Source of the DNA: an uncultured Faecalibacterium sp.
GTDB lineage: Bacteria; Bacillota; Clostridia; Oscillospirales; Ruminococcaceae
DNA: 64,000 nt
Assembly: GCA_934548045.1 (NCBI GenBank)
Contig: CAKTEM010000004.1
Span: 94,576-158,575, forward strand
Direction of reading: 5' to 3'
Part shown: positions 6,932-15,830 of the stretch, piece by piece
How the letters are laid out: every line of letters begins with the position of its first letter
Numbering within the stretch: the first letter of the stretch is position 1
The notes under the pieces: model-generated
What the model was told of the DNA's origin: nothing
Databases searched by the model: none
Seen by the model: the letters and a program-made list of their open reading frames with translations, nothing else
Translations under genes and position numbers: made by a program

Positions 6932-8140
6932 ATGTCACAGTTTATTGATACTCTGGTCGGTATTTTTACCAGTTCCGGTTTTGCACAGCTCGGTGAGCCG
7001 GGCGGCTGGCTGTATGCAGTTATGATCTGCGTCGGCTGCTTCCTGCTCTACCTCGCAATCGTTAAGGAATTCGAGCCTCTGATCCTTCTGCCGATGGCAT
7101 TCGGCATGATCCTGGCAAATCTGCCCGGCAGCGGCATCATCCACATGCAGTACTTCGTCGGTGACGGCCTTGAACACCCGATGTGGATCGAGATCCTGAA
7201 CAACGGCGGTCTGGCCGATATGCTCTACATGGGCGTCAAGCTCGGCATCTATCCGCCGCTGATCTTCCTCGGCATCGGCACCATGACCGACTTCGCTCCG
7301 CTGATCTCCAACCCCAAGAGCCTGCTGCTGGGTGCAGCTGCTCAGTTCGGTATCTTTGGTACTTACATGGGCGCACGTCTGCTGGCCGCTACCGGTCTGG
7401 TCGACTTCACCCAGAAGCAGTCCGCTGCAATCGCCATCATCGGCGGTGCAGACGGTCCTACTGCAATTTTCGTTACCTCTCGTCTGGCTCCGGAACTGCT
7501 GGGCAGTATCGCAGTTGCTGCGTATAGTTACATGGCTCTGGTTCCCGTTATCCAGCCGCCTATCATGAAGGCCCTGACCTCTAAGAAAGAGCGCACTGTC
7601 GTCATGAAGCAGCTGCGCACCGTCTCCAAGACCGAGAAGATCATCTTCCCGATCATGGTCACCATCATCGTTTCCCTGATCGTTCCCGATGCCGCTGTTC
7701 TGGTCGGTATGCTGATGCTCGGCAACCTGATGAAGGAGTCCGGTGTCGTTGACCGTATCCAGAAGACCGCAGGCAATGAGCTGATGAACATCATCACCAT
7801 CTTCCTGGCTCTGTCGGTCGGCTGCACCACCTCTGCAAACACCTTCCTGAACTTCCGCACCCTGTTCATCATCGTGCTGGGTCTGATCGCATTCTCCTTC
7901 GGTACCGCTGCCGGCGTTCTGTGCGGCAAGGTCATGTACATCCTGACCGGCGGTCAGGTCAACCCCCTGATCGGTTCCGCAGGCGTTTCGGCTGTTCCTA
8001 TGGCAGCTCGTGTTTCCCAGAAGGTCGGTCAGAGTGAGAACCCCCAGAACTTCCTGCTGATGCACGCTATGGGCCCCAACGTCGCTGGCGTTATCGGTTC
8101 GGCAGTTGCTGCTGGTATCCTCATCAACATCTTCGGCTAA
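6932..8140 (+). CDS. oadB: Na+-translocating decarboxylase beta subunit (OadB/MmdB/GcdB family)
   Basis: The beta subunit carries out decarboxylation of carboxybiotin coupled to Na+ export. The 402-residue product has many membrane segments and the diagnostic GGADGPTAIF motif at 171-180, including the functional Asp174. A second conserved region follows near NPLIGSAGVSAVPMAARVSQ. The ribosome-binding site is GGAGG, seven bases before the ATG. The gene shares a promoter with the gamma subunit and ends at a strong terminator. The alpha (carboxyltransferase) and biotin-carrier subunits are not in this window, so the holoenzyme must be completed from elsewhere. The substrate is therefore open; methylmalonyl-CoA, glutaconyl-CoA and oxaloacetate are all possible. 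Confidence 0.92.
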   Translation: MSQFIDTLVGIFTSSGFAQLGEPGGWLYAVMICVGCFLLYLAIVKEFEPLILLPMAFGMILANLPGSGIIHMQYFVGDGLEHPMWIEILNNGGLADMLYMGVKLGIYPPLIFLGIGTMTDFAPLISNPKSLLLGAAAQFGIFGTYMGARLLAATGLVDFTQKQSAAIAIIGGADGPTAIFVTSRLAPELLGSIAVAAYSYMALVPVIQPPIMKALTSKKERTVVMKQLRTVSKTEKIIFPIMVTIIVSLIVPDAAVLVGMLMLGNLMKESGVVDRIQKTAGNELMNIITIFLALSVGCTTSANTFLNFRTLFIIVLGLIAFSFGTAAGVLCGKVMYILTGGQVNPLIGSAGVSAVPMAARVSQKVGQSENPQNFLLMHAMGPNVAGVIGSAVAAGILINIFG

Positions 8141-8163
8141 TCGTTTCTTAAAAATTCAATTTT

Positions 8164-8207
8164 CCGCCCATTTCGCTGGTTATTCTGCCGCGAGTGGGCG
8201 GTTTTTT
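8164..8207 (+). terminator. Terminator after oadB
   Basis: CCGCCCA near 8164 pairs with TGGGCGG near 8195-8201; additional pairing with GCGA lies inside, and six T residues follow. It closes the oadGB unit before the pcrA promoter. Confidence 0.85.
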
Positions 8208-8239
8208 GTGGTAGAAGTCTGTGCAATGCCCGGGAAATG

Positions 8240-8248
8240 TGATATACT
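8240..8248 (+). promoter_or_regulatory. Extended -10 promoter of pcrA
   Basis: TGATATACT is an extended -10 (TGnTATACT) 40 bases before the pcrA ATG. The -35 region is weak. It lies just after the oadB terminator. Confidence 0.5.
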
Positions 8249-8288
8249 ATATTCTGATAAAATCTGTAAGATAAGAATAGGTGAAACA

Positions 8289-10949
8289 ATGGCAACGAAT
8301 CTCCAACAGGAATTTTGCGCTCTGCGCGATACCTATATTGAAAAGCAATTTGGCCGCCTGAACGATATGCAGCGCGAAGCGGTCTTTACCACAAAGGGGC
8401 CGCTTCTGATCCTGGCCGGTGCAGGCAGCGGAAAGACCACTGTGCTGGTGAACCGCATCGCGAACCTTATCCGGTTCGGCTCGGCTCATGGCTCCAAGTG
8501 GACGCCCCGGGAAGTGACCGAGGATGATGTGAAAGCTCTGCGCACGGCCATCATGACCGGTACGGATGCGCCCAGCTGGCTGGATGGAATGTTACGGCAG
8601 GATGCCGTCCGGAGCTGGAACGTGATGGCGATCACCTTTACCAACAAGGCGGCAGGGGAGCTGAAAGAACGTCTGCGGAATATGCTGGGCGGCGAAGAGG
8701 GCGACGAAGTGTTTGCGTCTACCTTCCACTCGGCCTGTGTCCGTATCCTGCGCCGCTGGGCAGAGGAAATCGGCTACCCGAAAAGCTTTACGATTTACGA
8801 CACCGACGACGCTCAGCGTGTGATGAAGAGCGTCTACAAAGAGCTGAGCGTCGACGATAAATTTTTCCCGGTCAAAAGTGCCATCAACCAGATGAGCCGC
8901 TGGAAAGACCAGCTCATCAGTCCGCAGGAAGCTCTTCAGACCCCAGCAAAGGATACCAAGGGTGCGCTGGCGGCAAAAATCTATGCGGCCTACGAGAAAA
9001 AACTCCGTGATGCCGGTGCGTTCGACTTCGATGACCTGATTTATTACACGGTCTATCTCCTCGCCGAACACAAAGAGGCACGGGAGTTTTACCAGAACAA
9101 ATACCGCTATCTGCTGGTAGACGAGTATCAGGATACCAGTGTGGCACAGTTCCGGCTCGTCAGCCTGCTGACCGGCCCAGAAAAGAACATCTGCGTTGTC
9201 GGTGACGATGACCAGAGCATTTATCGGTTTCGTGGTGCGACCATCGAGAACATCCTCAATTTCGAGCGCATTTATCCGGGAACCAAGACGATTCGTCTGG
9301 AACAAAACTACCGTTCTACGTCGAATATCCTGAACGCCGCGAACTGTGTTATCCAGCACAACACCGAGCGAAAGGGCAAGACCCTCTGGACGAAAAACGG
9401 CGAGGGTGACAAGGTGCATGTCTATACCGCCGAGAACGAGCAGGACGAAGCGAGCCACATTGCGGACATCATCGGCCAGCACCTGAAAGAGGGCGGCCAC
9501 CTCTCCGACCATGCCGTTCTGTATCGGATGAACGCCCAGTCGGCACCTATCGAAAGCTACTTCACCCGTGCCGGCATCCCTCACAAAATTGTGGGCGGCC
9601 AGCGGTTCAACGACCGCAAAGAGGTCAAGGATATCCATTCCTACATGTCCATCGTGGCGAACTCCCGGGATGATGTGCGCCTGCGGCGCATCATCAACGA
9701 GCCTGCGCGAAAAATTGGCGCAACGACCATCGACGTCATTGCAGACCTCGCCGCACAGGAAGGGGTCAGCATGTTGGAGATCATCAGCCATGCCGACCAG
9801 TACGCAAAACTTTCCCGTGCCATCATGCCCCTGCTCAAGTTCTGGCAGATCTACCAGAGTTTGCAGGAGTCGCTGGAAACACGCACCCTTGATGAATTTG
9901 CGTCCGATGTCATTGAATTGACCGGTTACAAGGCCATGCTGGAAGCGGACATCGCCAAGGGTCACGAGGATGCCGCTGACCGGCTGCAGAACCTTGGCCA
10001 GCTCGTCAACAACGTCAAAAATTACTGCGACCAGCACGGCGAAGAGGCCAGCTTGGAAGGCTACCTCGAGGACATCGCCCTTATCAGCGATATCGACAGC
10101 TACAACGAAAGTGCGGATCAGGTCGTGCTGATGACCATCCACTCGGCCAAGGGATTGGAGTTCCCCTATGTATTCCTCATTGGCATGGAAGAGGGCGTCT
10201 TCCCCAGTGAGATGAGCAAATATTCCGAGGCTGACCTTGAAGAAGAGCGGCGTTTGGCATACGTTGGCATCACGCGTGCCAAGAAAGAATTGTACATCTC
10301 CGACAGCGTCACCCGGATGCTTTACGGTCGGACCCAGCGGAATGAGCCGAGCCGATTTCTCCGGGAGATCGAGCCGGAATACCTCGAAGAGACGCGCAGT
10401 CCGGTGTTGGAACAGCGTTCCCGTCTGGGCGGCTGGGGTTCCGGTTATAGCGATACGGTTCCGGGCGGAGCGTCCGGCTATTCAGGTGCGTCCGGCTGGG
10501 GCCGGTCGGCATCCAGTTATGGCGGCGGCTACGGCGGCGGATATGGTTCGGGTTACAGCAACCGCAGCGGCTACCTGAACCGGGAGTACAACGCCGGGGA
10601 GCGGAGCGGCGGTTTTGGCTCCGGCTATGGCCGCAGCAGTTCGGCCAGCCCGAACGTCCAGCACAGCAGCTTCGGCAGCGGTTACGGACGCCCGGCGGCA
10701 CCCAAGGCACCTGCGCAGAAAACGAGTTTCGGCAGTGTGCAGACTACCTCGACCACGCGTCCGGCAGCAAACCAGCCCAAACACTACGAGCCGGGCGATA
10801 TCGTGGAACACAAGGTCTTCGGCCGCGGCACGGTGTTAAAGGTCAAACCGGCCGCAGGCGACCAGATCGTGGAGATCAACTTTGAAAAAGTCGGCGTGAA
10901 AAAGACGATGGCAAATTTTGCGCCGCTTACCAAAATAACGGAGGAATAA
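8289..10949 (+). CDS. pcrA: PcrA/UvrD-type DNA helicase with a Gly/Ser/Tyr-rich insert
   Basis: PcrA is the essential SF1A 3'-5' helicase of Firmicutes that acts in repair, plasmid replication and clearing of RNA polymerase. The 886-residue product has all core motifs: Q-motif LNDMQREAV, Walker A AGAGSGKTT, DEYQDTS, VGDDDQSIYRFRGA, LEQNYRS, TIHSAKGLEFPYVFLIGMEE, and EEERRLAYVGITRAKKELY. Residues of about 710-810 form a low-complexity run of GYGGGYG and SSYGGG type. After that comes the short Tudor-like domain (PGDIVEHKVFGRGTVLKV) that in PcrA contacts RNA polymerase. ATG 8289 follows AGGTG and the extended -10; the frame is open upstream to a TTG at 8106 inside oadB, which I reject. It heads a co-directional run with thyX six bases downstream. 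Confidence 0.95.
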   Translation: MATNLQQEFCALRDTYIEKQFGRLNDMQREAVFTTKGPLLILAGAGSGKTTVLVNRIANLIRFGSAHGSKWTPREVTEDDVKALRTAIMTGTDAPSWLDGMLRQDAVRSWNVMAITFTNKAAGELKERLRNMLGGEEGDEVFASTFHSACVRILRRWAEEIGYPKSFTIYDTDDAQRVMKSVYKELSVDDKFFPVKSAINQMSRWKDQLISPQEALQTPAKDTKGALAAKIYAAYEKKLRDAGAFDFDDLIYYTVYLLAEHKEAREFYQNKYRYLLVDEYQDTSVAQFRLVSLLTGPEKNICVVGDDDQSIYRFRGATIENILNFERIYPGTKTIRLEQNYRSTSNILNAANCVIQHNTERKGKTLWTKNGEGDKVHVYTAENEQDEASHIADIIGQHLKEGGHLSDHAVLYRMNAQSAPIESYFTRAGIPHKIVGGQRFNDRKEVKDIHSYMSIVANSRDDVRLRRIINEPARKIGATTIDVIADLAAQEGVSMLEIISHADQYAKLSRAIMPLLKFWQIYQSLQESLETRTLDEFASDVIELTGYKAMLEADIAKGHEDAADRLQNLGQLVNNVKNYCDQHGEEASLEGYLEDIALISDIDSYNESADQVVLMTIHSAKGLEFPYVFLIGMEEGVFPSEMSKYSEADLEEERRLAYVGITRAKKELYISDSVTRMLYGRTQRNEPSRFLREIEPEYLEETRSPVLEQRSRLGGWGSGYSDTVPGGASGYSGASGWGRSASSYGGGYGGGYGSGYSNRSGYLNREYNAGERSGGFGSGYGRSSSASPNVQHSSFGSGYGRPAAPKAPAQKTSFGSVQTTSTTRPAANQPKHYEPGDIVEHKVFGRGTVLKVKPAAGDQIVEINFEKVGVKKTMANFAPLTKITEE

Positions 10950-10955
10950 CCAAAT

Positions 10956-11741
10956 ATGATGACCGTTCGATTGATCGCGCACACGCCCGACCCGGAAAAG
11001 GTCGTGGCAGCAGCGGCCAAGCTCTGCTATTCGGATGCGCACATCACCGACCTGCTGGACGGACTGGACGAGGAAAAGACGGCGAAGTTTCTGAATATGC
11101 TCAGCGACCTCGGCCATGCAAGCCCCATTGAACATGCCAGCTTCACCTTTGGCATCGAGGGCGTCAGCCGCACCCTGCTGGCCCAGATCACCCGGCACCG
11201 CATCGCATCGTTCAGCGTCCAGAGCCAGCGGTATGTCCGGCTGGATGATTTCCGCTATGTCATTCCGCCTGAGATCGAGGCGATTCCCGAAGCAAAGGAA
11301 GCTTTTCTCGAGAGCATGAACGAGGACGCAAAGCGGTATCTCGACCTCGCCAAAAAGCTGGAAGACGGCCACACCGCCCGGCTGATGGCGGAAGGGATGC
11401 CCGAAAAGCAGGCACGCGCCAAGGCATCCAAGCAGGCCAACGAGGACGCGCGCTTTGTCCTGCCTAACGCCTGCGAGACGAAGATGGTCGTCACCATGAA
11501 CGCGCGCAGCTTGCAGAATTTCTTCCACCTGCGCTGCTGCAACCGCGCCCAGTGGGAGATCCGGGAGCTGGCAGAGAAGATGTTCGAGCTGGTCTACCCG
11601 GTGGCACCCCACATTTTCCGCACTGCTGGCCCAGCCTGCGTTTCCGGCCCCTGCCCGGAGGGCAAGATGTGCTGCGGCAAAACAGCGGAAGTCCGCGCAA
11701 AATATGCTGCACTGAAAGGGGAGCAGGTCAGCCATGAGTGA
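10956..11741 (+). CDS. thyX: FAD-dependent thymidylate synthase
   Basis: ThyX makes dTMP from dUMP using methylene-tetrahydrofolate and reduced FAD, and replaces ThyA in many anaerobes. The 261-residue product carries the ThyX signature as RHRIASFSVQSQRY (from Arg80), matching RHRxxSxxxxSxR. The C-terminal region contains a cluster of cysteines (CVSGPCPEGKMCC), which is unusual. GGAGG at 10940 provides the ribosome-binding site. The gene overlaps the next one (tmk) by eight bases. The pair therefore makes dTMP and phosphorylates it to dTDP from one mRNA. Confidence 0.94.
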   Translation: MMTVRLIAHTPDPEKVVAAAAKLCYSDAHITDLLDGLDEEKTAKFLNMLSDLGHASPIEHASFTFGIEGVSRTLLAQITRHRIASFSVQSQRYVRLDDFRYVIPPEIEAIPEAKEAFLESMNEDAKRYLDLAKKLEDGHTARLMAEGMPEKQARAKASKQANEDARFVLPNACETKMVVTMNARSLQNFFHLRCCNRAQWEIRELAEKMFELVYPVAPHIFRTAGPACVSGPCPEGKMCCGKTAEVRAKYAALKGEQVSHE

Positions 11742-12411
11742 GAAAAAGGGAACCCTCATCGTTCTGGAAGGTCTGGACGGCAGCGGCAAGGCGACACAGG
11801 CGAAACTGCTGGCCGAGAACCTGAAAGCGCAGGGGAAACAGGTGAAGGAGATCACCTTCCCGGATTACGCCAGCGATTCCAGCGCGCTCGTCAAGATGTA
11901 TCTGGCCGGTCAGTTCGGCGACAAGCCCGATGATGTCAACGCTTACGCTGCATCGAGCTTTTATGCCGTTGACCGCTATGCCAGCTATAAAAAGGACTGG
12001 GGCAAGTTTTACAACGATGGCGGCGTCATCATCGCTGACCGCTACACCACCTCGAACGCCGTCCACCAGTGTTCCAAGCTTCCACCGGAGCAGTGGGAGA
12101 GCTTTTTGAACTGGCTGTTTGACTACGAATTTCGTCTGCTGGGGCTTCCGGCACCTGACCGGGTGATTTATCTGCAGGTCGACCCGGCGGTGAGCCAGAA
12201 GCTGATGACCGGCCGTTACCACGGCGACGAGAGCAAAAAGGACGTACACGAGAAAGATTTGGAATATCTGGCCCGGAGCCGGAAGGCTGCCGAGTTCTGT
12301 GCGGCGCATCTGGGCTGGAAGACCGTCCACTGCACCGAGGGCGGCACCATGCGCACCATCGAGGCCATCCAGTCTGAGGTTCAGGCACTTGCGGCGGAGG
12401 TCCTGGGCTGA
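11734..12411 (+). CDS. tmk: Thymidylate kinase-like protein (dTMP kinase)
   Basis: This kinase phosphorylates dTMP to dTDP. The 225-residue product has the P-loop GLDGSGKAT (from residue 13), in which Ala replaces the Thr usual in GxDGSGKTT; the DRY-type motif ADRYTTSN; and an Arg-bearing lid region around GRYHGDESKKDVHE. Length fits the family. Its ATG lies inside the end of thyX (ATGAGTGA overlap), so translation is probably coupled. This longer, divergent Tmk type is common in Clostridia. Location next to ThyX strongly supports the dTMP substrate. Confidence 0.88.
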   Translation: MSEKKGTLIVLEGLDGSGKATQAKLLAENLKAQGKQVKEITFPDYASDSSALVKMYLAGQFGDKPDDVNAYAASSFYAVDRYASYKKDWGKFYNDGGVIIADRYTTSNAVHQCSKLPPEQWESFLNWLFDYEFRLLGLPAPDRVIYLQVDPAVSQKLMTGRYHGDESKKDVHEKDLEYLARSRKAAEFCAAHLGWKTVHCTEGGTMRTIEAIQSEVQALAAEVLG

Positions 12412-12451
12412 CCGGGCCGCATAACAATTGATAAAGGAGGCATCCTATCTG

Positions 12452-13264
12452 ATGTACCGTTTGATGCAGCCGTCGGACATGGCGGCGGTGCTTTCGCTCT
12501 GGAAGCGAGAGCGTGGAGACACAGAAGAATTTGCAAAAACTGCCATCGAGCGTTTCGCCGGTGTGCAGAACGTCTATGTTGCGGAAGAAAATGACCGGAT
12601 CGTGGCCTTTGCGCTGGCGGTCCCGGTCACCTTGCAGGGCCGGGCAGGCAATTACCTGTACGCGCTCTGCGGTCAGGGCAGTCTGCTGCTGGCCGGTCTG
12701 GTCGATTACCTCTGCGCTCAGCAGAAACTGCGCGGTGCAGGCTTTACGGTCACGGTTCCAGCCAGTGCTGAGCAGGGAAACCTGCTCGAGGATAAGGGCT
12801 TTCAGCACGCGTTTGCTCTCCGCTGTCTGCCCCGGGAAGTGGAGCGGAACCTGTGGAGTCAGGCCGAATTCGACTCGGTAACGGCGAAAAAGCTCTGCGA
12901 ATTGCGCGCGAAGTTCTGGCCGGATACGGTGCAGTTCACACCCGAGCGGATGGCGGTCGTGCTGGGCGATCTGTATTCGCGCGGCGCAACGCTGGTCTCG
13001 AGCGAAAAGGGTTACGGCGTTTATTTCCGTCAAGAGGACACCCTCTATTTCGTCGAACTGATGGCCGAGGACGACCGTTCCGCCGAGAAATTGATGGAAG
13101 CAGCCCGTGAAAAAGAAGTCATCGTCGAAAAGGCGGTCATCACCGTCGGCGCAATGCAGAACCTCTTCCTCGGAGAGGGTAGACGGCAGGAGTACGGCAT
13201 GATCCGCTTTGAGGGTGAGCCGTTCGACGTGTCGGACAGCTACATGCGGCTGATGCTGGATTAA
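12452..13264 (+). CDS. Putative GNAT-fold protein
   Basis: The 270-residue product starts MYRLMQPSDMAAVLSLWKRE, as in GNAT acetyltransferases, and its first 130 residues follow the pattern of that fold, including a region of strand and helix around YVAEENDRIVAFALAVP. The second half looks like another alpha/beta domain with no motif I recognise. The classical acetyl-CoA loop (R/QxxGxG/A) is not obvious, so activity is unproven. AAAGGAGG at 12433-12440 serves the ATG at 12452; a TTG at 12428 would overlap that site. It lies between tmk and mltG in the same direction. Function unknown. Confidence 0.6.
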   Translation: MYRLMQPSDMAAVLSLWKRERGDTEEFAKTAIERFAGVQNVYVAEENDRIVAFALAVPVTLQGRAGNYLYALCGQGSLLLAGLVDYLCAQQKLRGAGFTVTVPASAEQGNLLEDKGFQHAFALRCLPREVERNLWSQAEFDSVTAKKLCELRAKFWPDTVQFTPERMAVVLGDLYSRGATLVSSEKGYGVYFRQEDTLYFVELMAEDDRSAEKLMEAAREKEVIVEKAVITVGAMQNLFLGEGRRQEYGMIRFEGEPFDVSDSYMRLMLD

Positions 13265-13279
13265 AAAAGGAAGGTGCGT

Positions 13280-14428
13280 ATGGCACAGAGAGCGACCCAC
13301 GCCCGGAAGAAAAAGGGCGGCATCGGGAAGATTTTGCTCATCATCGTTCTGCTGCTGGTTCTGGCGGCAGGCGGTGCGTTCCTGCTGGCAAGGCAGGAGA
13401 TTTACGGCAAGGATGGCGGCGAGACCGTCACCGTTTCCATCGAGCAGGGAAGCGGCGTGGCGACCATCGCCAAAAAGCTGAAAAATGCAGGCGTCATCAA
13501 ATTTCCACAGCTGTTCCGCTGGTACGTCGGCAAAAACGGCGCGGCGGCAAAGCTGCAATACGGCGAGTTCACCCTGACCGCCGGGGAGTCCTACGATGAT
13601 ATCATCACCAGCCTGTCGGAGTACGCCAAGGCGGAGTCGGTGCGGCTGACCTTCCCGGAGGGAACGACCGCCATCGCTATGGCGAAAAAGATGGAAGAGG
13701 CCGGGCTGTGTACCGCCGAAGAGTTCCTTGAAGAGGCCAACACCGGCGATTTCAGCGAGTATAAGTTCTGGTCGTATGTTCCGGACGACAAGGACGCCCC
13801 CGACCGCTTTATGAAGTGCGAGGGATATCTCTTCCCGGACACCTACGAGTTCCTTGTGGATGATACCGTCCATAACTACGTTGCAACGTTCTATTCACAT
13901 TTCAATCAGCAGATCACCGACGAGATGTATAAAAAACTCGATGAGCAGGGCATGACTCTGCCCGAACTCATCACGCTGGCATCGTTTGTCCAGGAGGAAG
14001 CCGGAAACGATCAGGATGCAAATGTTGCGCAGGTCTTCCGGAATCGTCTGTCCGAGGGTTCACCTTACCCGAAGCTCCAGAGCAATGCGTCCAGCTATAT
14101 CCAAAGCGACGCGGATAACAACTACCTCTGGAACTGGGTCGCGCCCTATTACGGCGGCTGGGAGAAGATCCCGGAAAATATCGTCAATGCGTATGATACC
14201 TATACCTGTACCGGCCTGCCTGCCGGCCCCATCTCGAACCCGGGCATGGCGGCAATTCAGGCATCCCTTGACCCGAAGTATGACGCGGATGTGAAGGACT
14301 GCTATTTCTTTGTCACCGACCTGTCGGGCCACTACTATTACGCCAAGACCTACGCCGAACACACGGTCAACTGTGAAAAGGCTGCTGCAGTCAACAAAAG
14401 TTACAGCAGCTCTTCGTCCAAAAACTGA
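13280..14428 (+). CDS. mltG: Endolytic murein transglycosylase MltG (YceG/YrrL family)
   Basis: MltG cleaves nascent glycan strands at the outer face of the membrane and sets their length. The 382-residue product has a basic N-terminus, one membrane helix (about 16-37), and a YceG domain. The conserved catalytic region is LASFVQEEAG (Glu239/Glu240), and the family hallmark GLPAGPISNPGMAAIQASLDP follows. A late segment YYAKTYAEH matches the typical family end. AAGGAAGG precedes ATG 13280; a GTG six bases earlier overlaps that site. The next gene is a U32 peptidase-family gene, the same neighbourhood as yrrL-yrrN-yrrO in Bacillus. The C-terminus is serine-rich. Confidence 0.9.
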   Translation: MAQRATHARKKKGGIGKILLIIVLLLVLAAGGAFLLARQEIYGKDGGETVTVSIEQGSGVATIAKKLKNAGVIKFPQLFRWYVGKNGAAAKLQYGEFTLTAGESYDDIITSLSEYAKAESVRLTFPEGTTAIAMAKKMEEAGLCTAEEFLEEANTGDFSEYKFWSYVPDDKDAPDRFMKCEGYLFPDTYEFLVDDTVHNYVATFYSHFNQQITDEMYKKLDEQGMTLPELITLASFVQEEAGNDQDANVAQVFRNRLSEGSPYPKLQSNASSYIQSDADNNYLWNWVAPYYGGWEKIPENIVNAYDTYTCTGLPAGPISNPGMAAIQASLDPKYDADVKDCYFFVTDLSGHYYYAKTYAEHTVNCEKAAAVNKSYSSSSSKN

Positions 14429-14449
14429 TAGAGAAGGAATGTAAAAACC

Positions 14450-15670
14450 ATGCTTGAGATCCCAGAACTTCTGTCTCCGGCAGGCGACATTGAACGCCTG
14501 CGCTACGCCATCAACTACGGCGCGGATGCTGTCTATTGCAGTCTGCCCGAATTCGGGATGCGCTCCGCTCCGACCAACTTTACCCCGGAGCAGCTGTCCG
14601 AGGGCGTCATCTATGCCCATGCGCGCGGACGCAAAGTTTACCTGACCATGAACACCCTGCCGACCAACGAGGAAGCCGACCGTCTGCCGCAGGCCATCAA
14701 GGATGCCGCCGCTGCCGGTGTGGATGCCTTCATCGTGGCAGACCTCGGTGTGCTGGACGCATGCAAGACCTTTGCGCCGGAGATCGACGTCCACATGTCC
14801 ACCCAGACCGGAATCACCAACTGGGCGGCGGCAAACGCGGCCTATAAGATGGGCGCGAAGCGTGTCGTTCTGGCACGGGAGCTGACGTTACAGGACATCG
14901 CTACCATCCGCGACAAGACGCCGCCGGAACTGGAAATTGAAGCCTTTGTCCATGGCGCGATGTGCATGAGCGTGTCGGGCCGGTGTCTGCTGTCCAATTA
15001 CATGGCTGGCCGTGACGCAAACCGCGGCCAGTGCGCCCAGCCCTGCCGCTGGAAATACTACCTCAGCGAGGAGACGCGCCCGGGCCAGCTGTACGAGATC
15101 GGCGAGAACGAGAACGGCAGCTACATCCTGAACGCGAATGATATGTGTACGGCACCCTTCCTCGACCTCATCTGCAAGGCAGGCGTCGACAGCCTGAAGA
15201 TCGAGGGCCGTGCCAAGACCTTCTACTATGTCGCCAGCGTCACGGCGGCCTACCGCAAGGCACTTGACCAGTATCTGGCCGACCCGATGAACGAGAACTT
15301 CGACCTGCCGGAGTCGGTTCTGGACGAGCTGACCCGTACCAGCCACCGCCACTATTCGCCCGGTTTCTACTTTGGCCGGGAGCAGGCGCGGCAGGCCACC
15401 GACAGCGCGACCTATATCCGCGAGTGGGAGTTCGTCGGCACGGTGGACAGCTGGGAGAAGGGCGTCGCCCACTGCCAGCAGCGCGGCAAGTGGAGCCTCG
15501 GCGATACGCTGGAAGTTCTCTGCCCGGACGGACGCAGTATTCCGCTGAACCCGGAGTGGATCGAGAACGAGGCCGGACAGCGTGTGGAGTCCACGCCGCA
15601 CGCGATGGAAAAGTACACCATCCCGACCCCGGAACTTCCGCCGATGAGTCTGCTCCGCCGGAAAGTTTAA
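14450..15670 (+). CDS. U32 peptidase-family protein, probable tRNA U34 hydroxylation factor (TrhP/YrrO-like)
   Basis: U32 proteins (RlhA, TrhP, YrrN/YrrO) use an iron-sulfur site and prephenate to hydroxylate RNA bases; true protease activity is doubtful for most. The 406-residue product opens with PELLSPAGDIERLRYAINYGADAVY and contains the U32 signature around EAFVHGAMCMSVSGRC, with further Cys residues in GQCAQPC that would complete the cluster ligands. Position next to mltG mirrors yrrL-yrrO of Bacillus, favouring the TrhP2 type that makes 5-hydroxyuridine at tRNA position 34. The RNA target is inferred from context. The stop codon is followed immediately by a palindromic repeat. Confidence 0.85.
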   Translation: MLEIPELLSPAGDIERLRYAINYGADAVYCSLPEFGMRSAPTNFTPEQLSEGVIYAHARGRKVYLTMNTLPTNEEADRLPQAIKDAAAAGVDAFIVADLGVLDACKTFAPEIDVHMSTQTGITNWAAANAAYKMGAKRVVLARELTLQDIATIRDKTPPELEIEAFVHGAMCMSVSGRCLLSNYMAGRDANRGQCAQPCRWKYYLSEETRPGQLYEIGENENGSYILNANDMCTAPFLDLICKAGVDSLKIEGRAKTFYYVASVTAAYRKALDQYLADPMNENFDLPESVLDELTRTSHRHYSPGFYFGREQARQATDSATYIREWEFVGTVDSWEKGVAHCQQRGKWSLGDTLEVLCPDGRSIPLNPEWIENEAGQRVESTPHAMEKYTIPTPELPPMSLLRRKV

Positions 15671-15673
15671 TAG

Positions 15674-15742
15674 CCCTCTCAGTCTCGCATCCGCTCGCCA
15701 GCTCTCCCAAAGGGAGAGCCACTGGCGTGTCGGTTAAGTTTT
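15674..15742 (+). repeat. Dispersed palindromic repeat, copy 3
   Basis: Begins CCCTCTCAGTC three bases after the U32 stop codon. The main stem is GCTCTCCC-aaa-GGGAGAGC, followed by CACTGGCGTGTCGGTTAAGTTT. The first small stem found in other copies is degraded here. Confidence 0.75.
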
Positions 15743-15755
15743 AAATACAAACAAT

Positions 15756-15826
15756 AAATGCCGGGCCTCGCGGTCTGGATTCACAACAGCAAACCTGTGA
15801 ATCTGTCCAGCGGAGTCCGGCATTTT
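15756..15826 (+). terminator. Long bidirectional terminator between the U32 and binding-protein genes
   Basis: AAATGCCGG (15756-15763) pairs with CCGGCATTT (15817-15825), and the stem continues inward with CTCGC/GCGGAG-like and GGATTCACA/TGTGAATC pairs. T-runs occur on both sides. It serves the convergent genes. Its 5' arm (15761-15784) is similar to 2841-2864. Confidence 0.8.
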
Positions 15827-15830
15827 ATGT

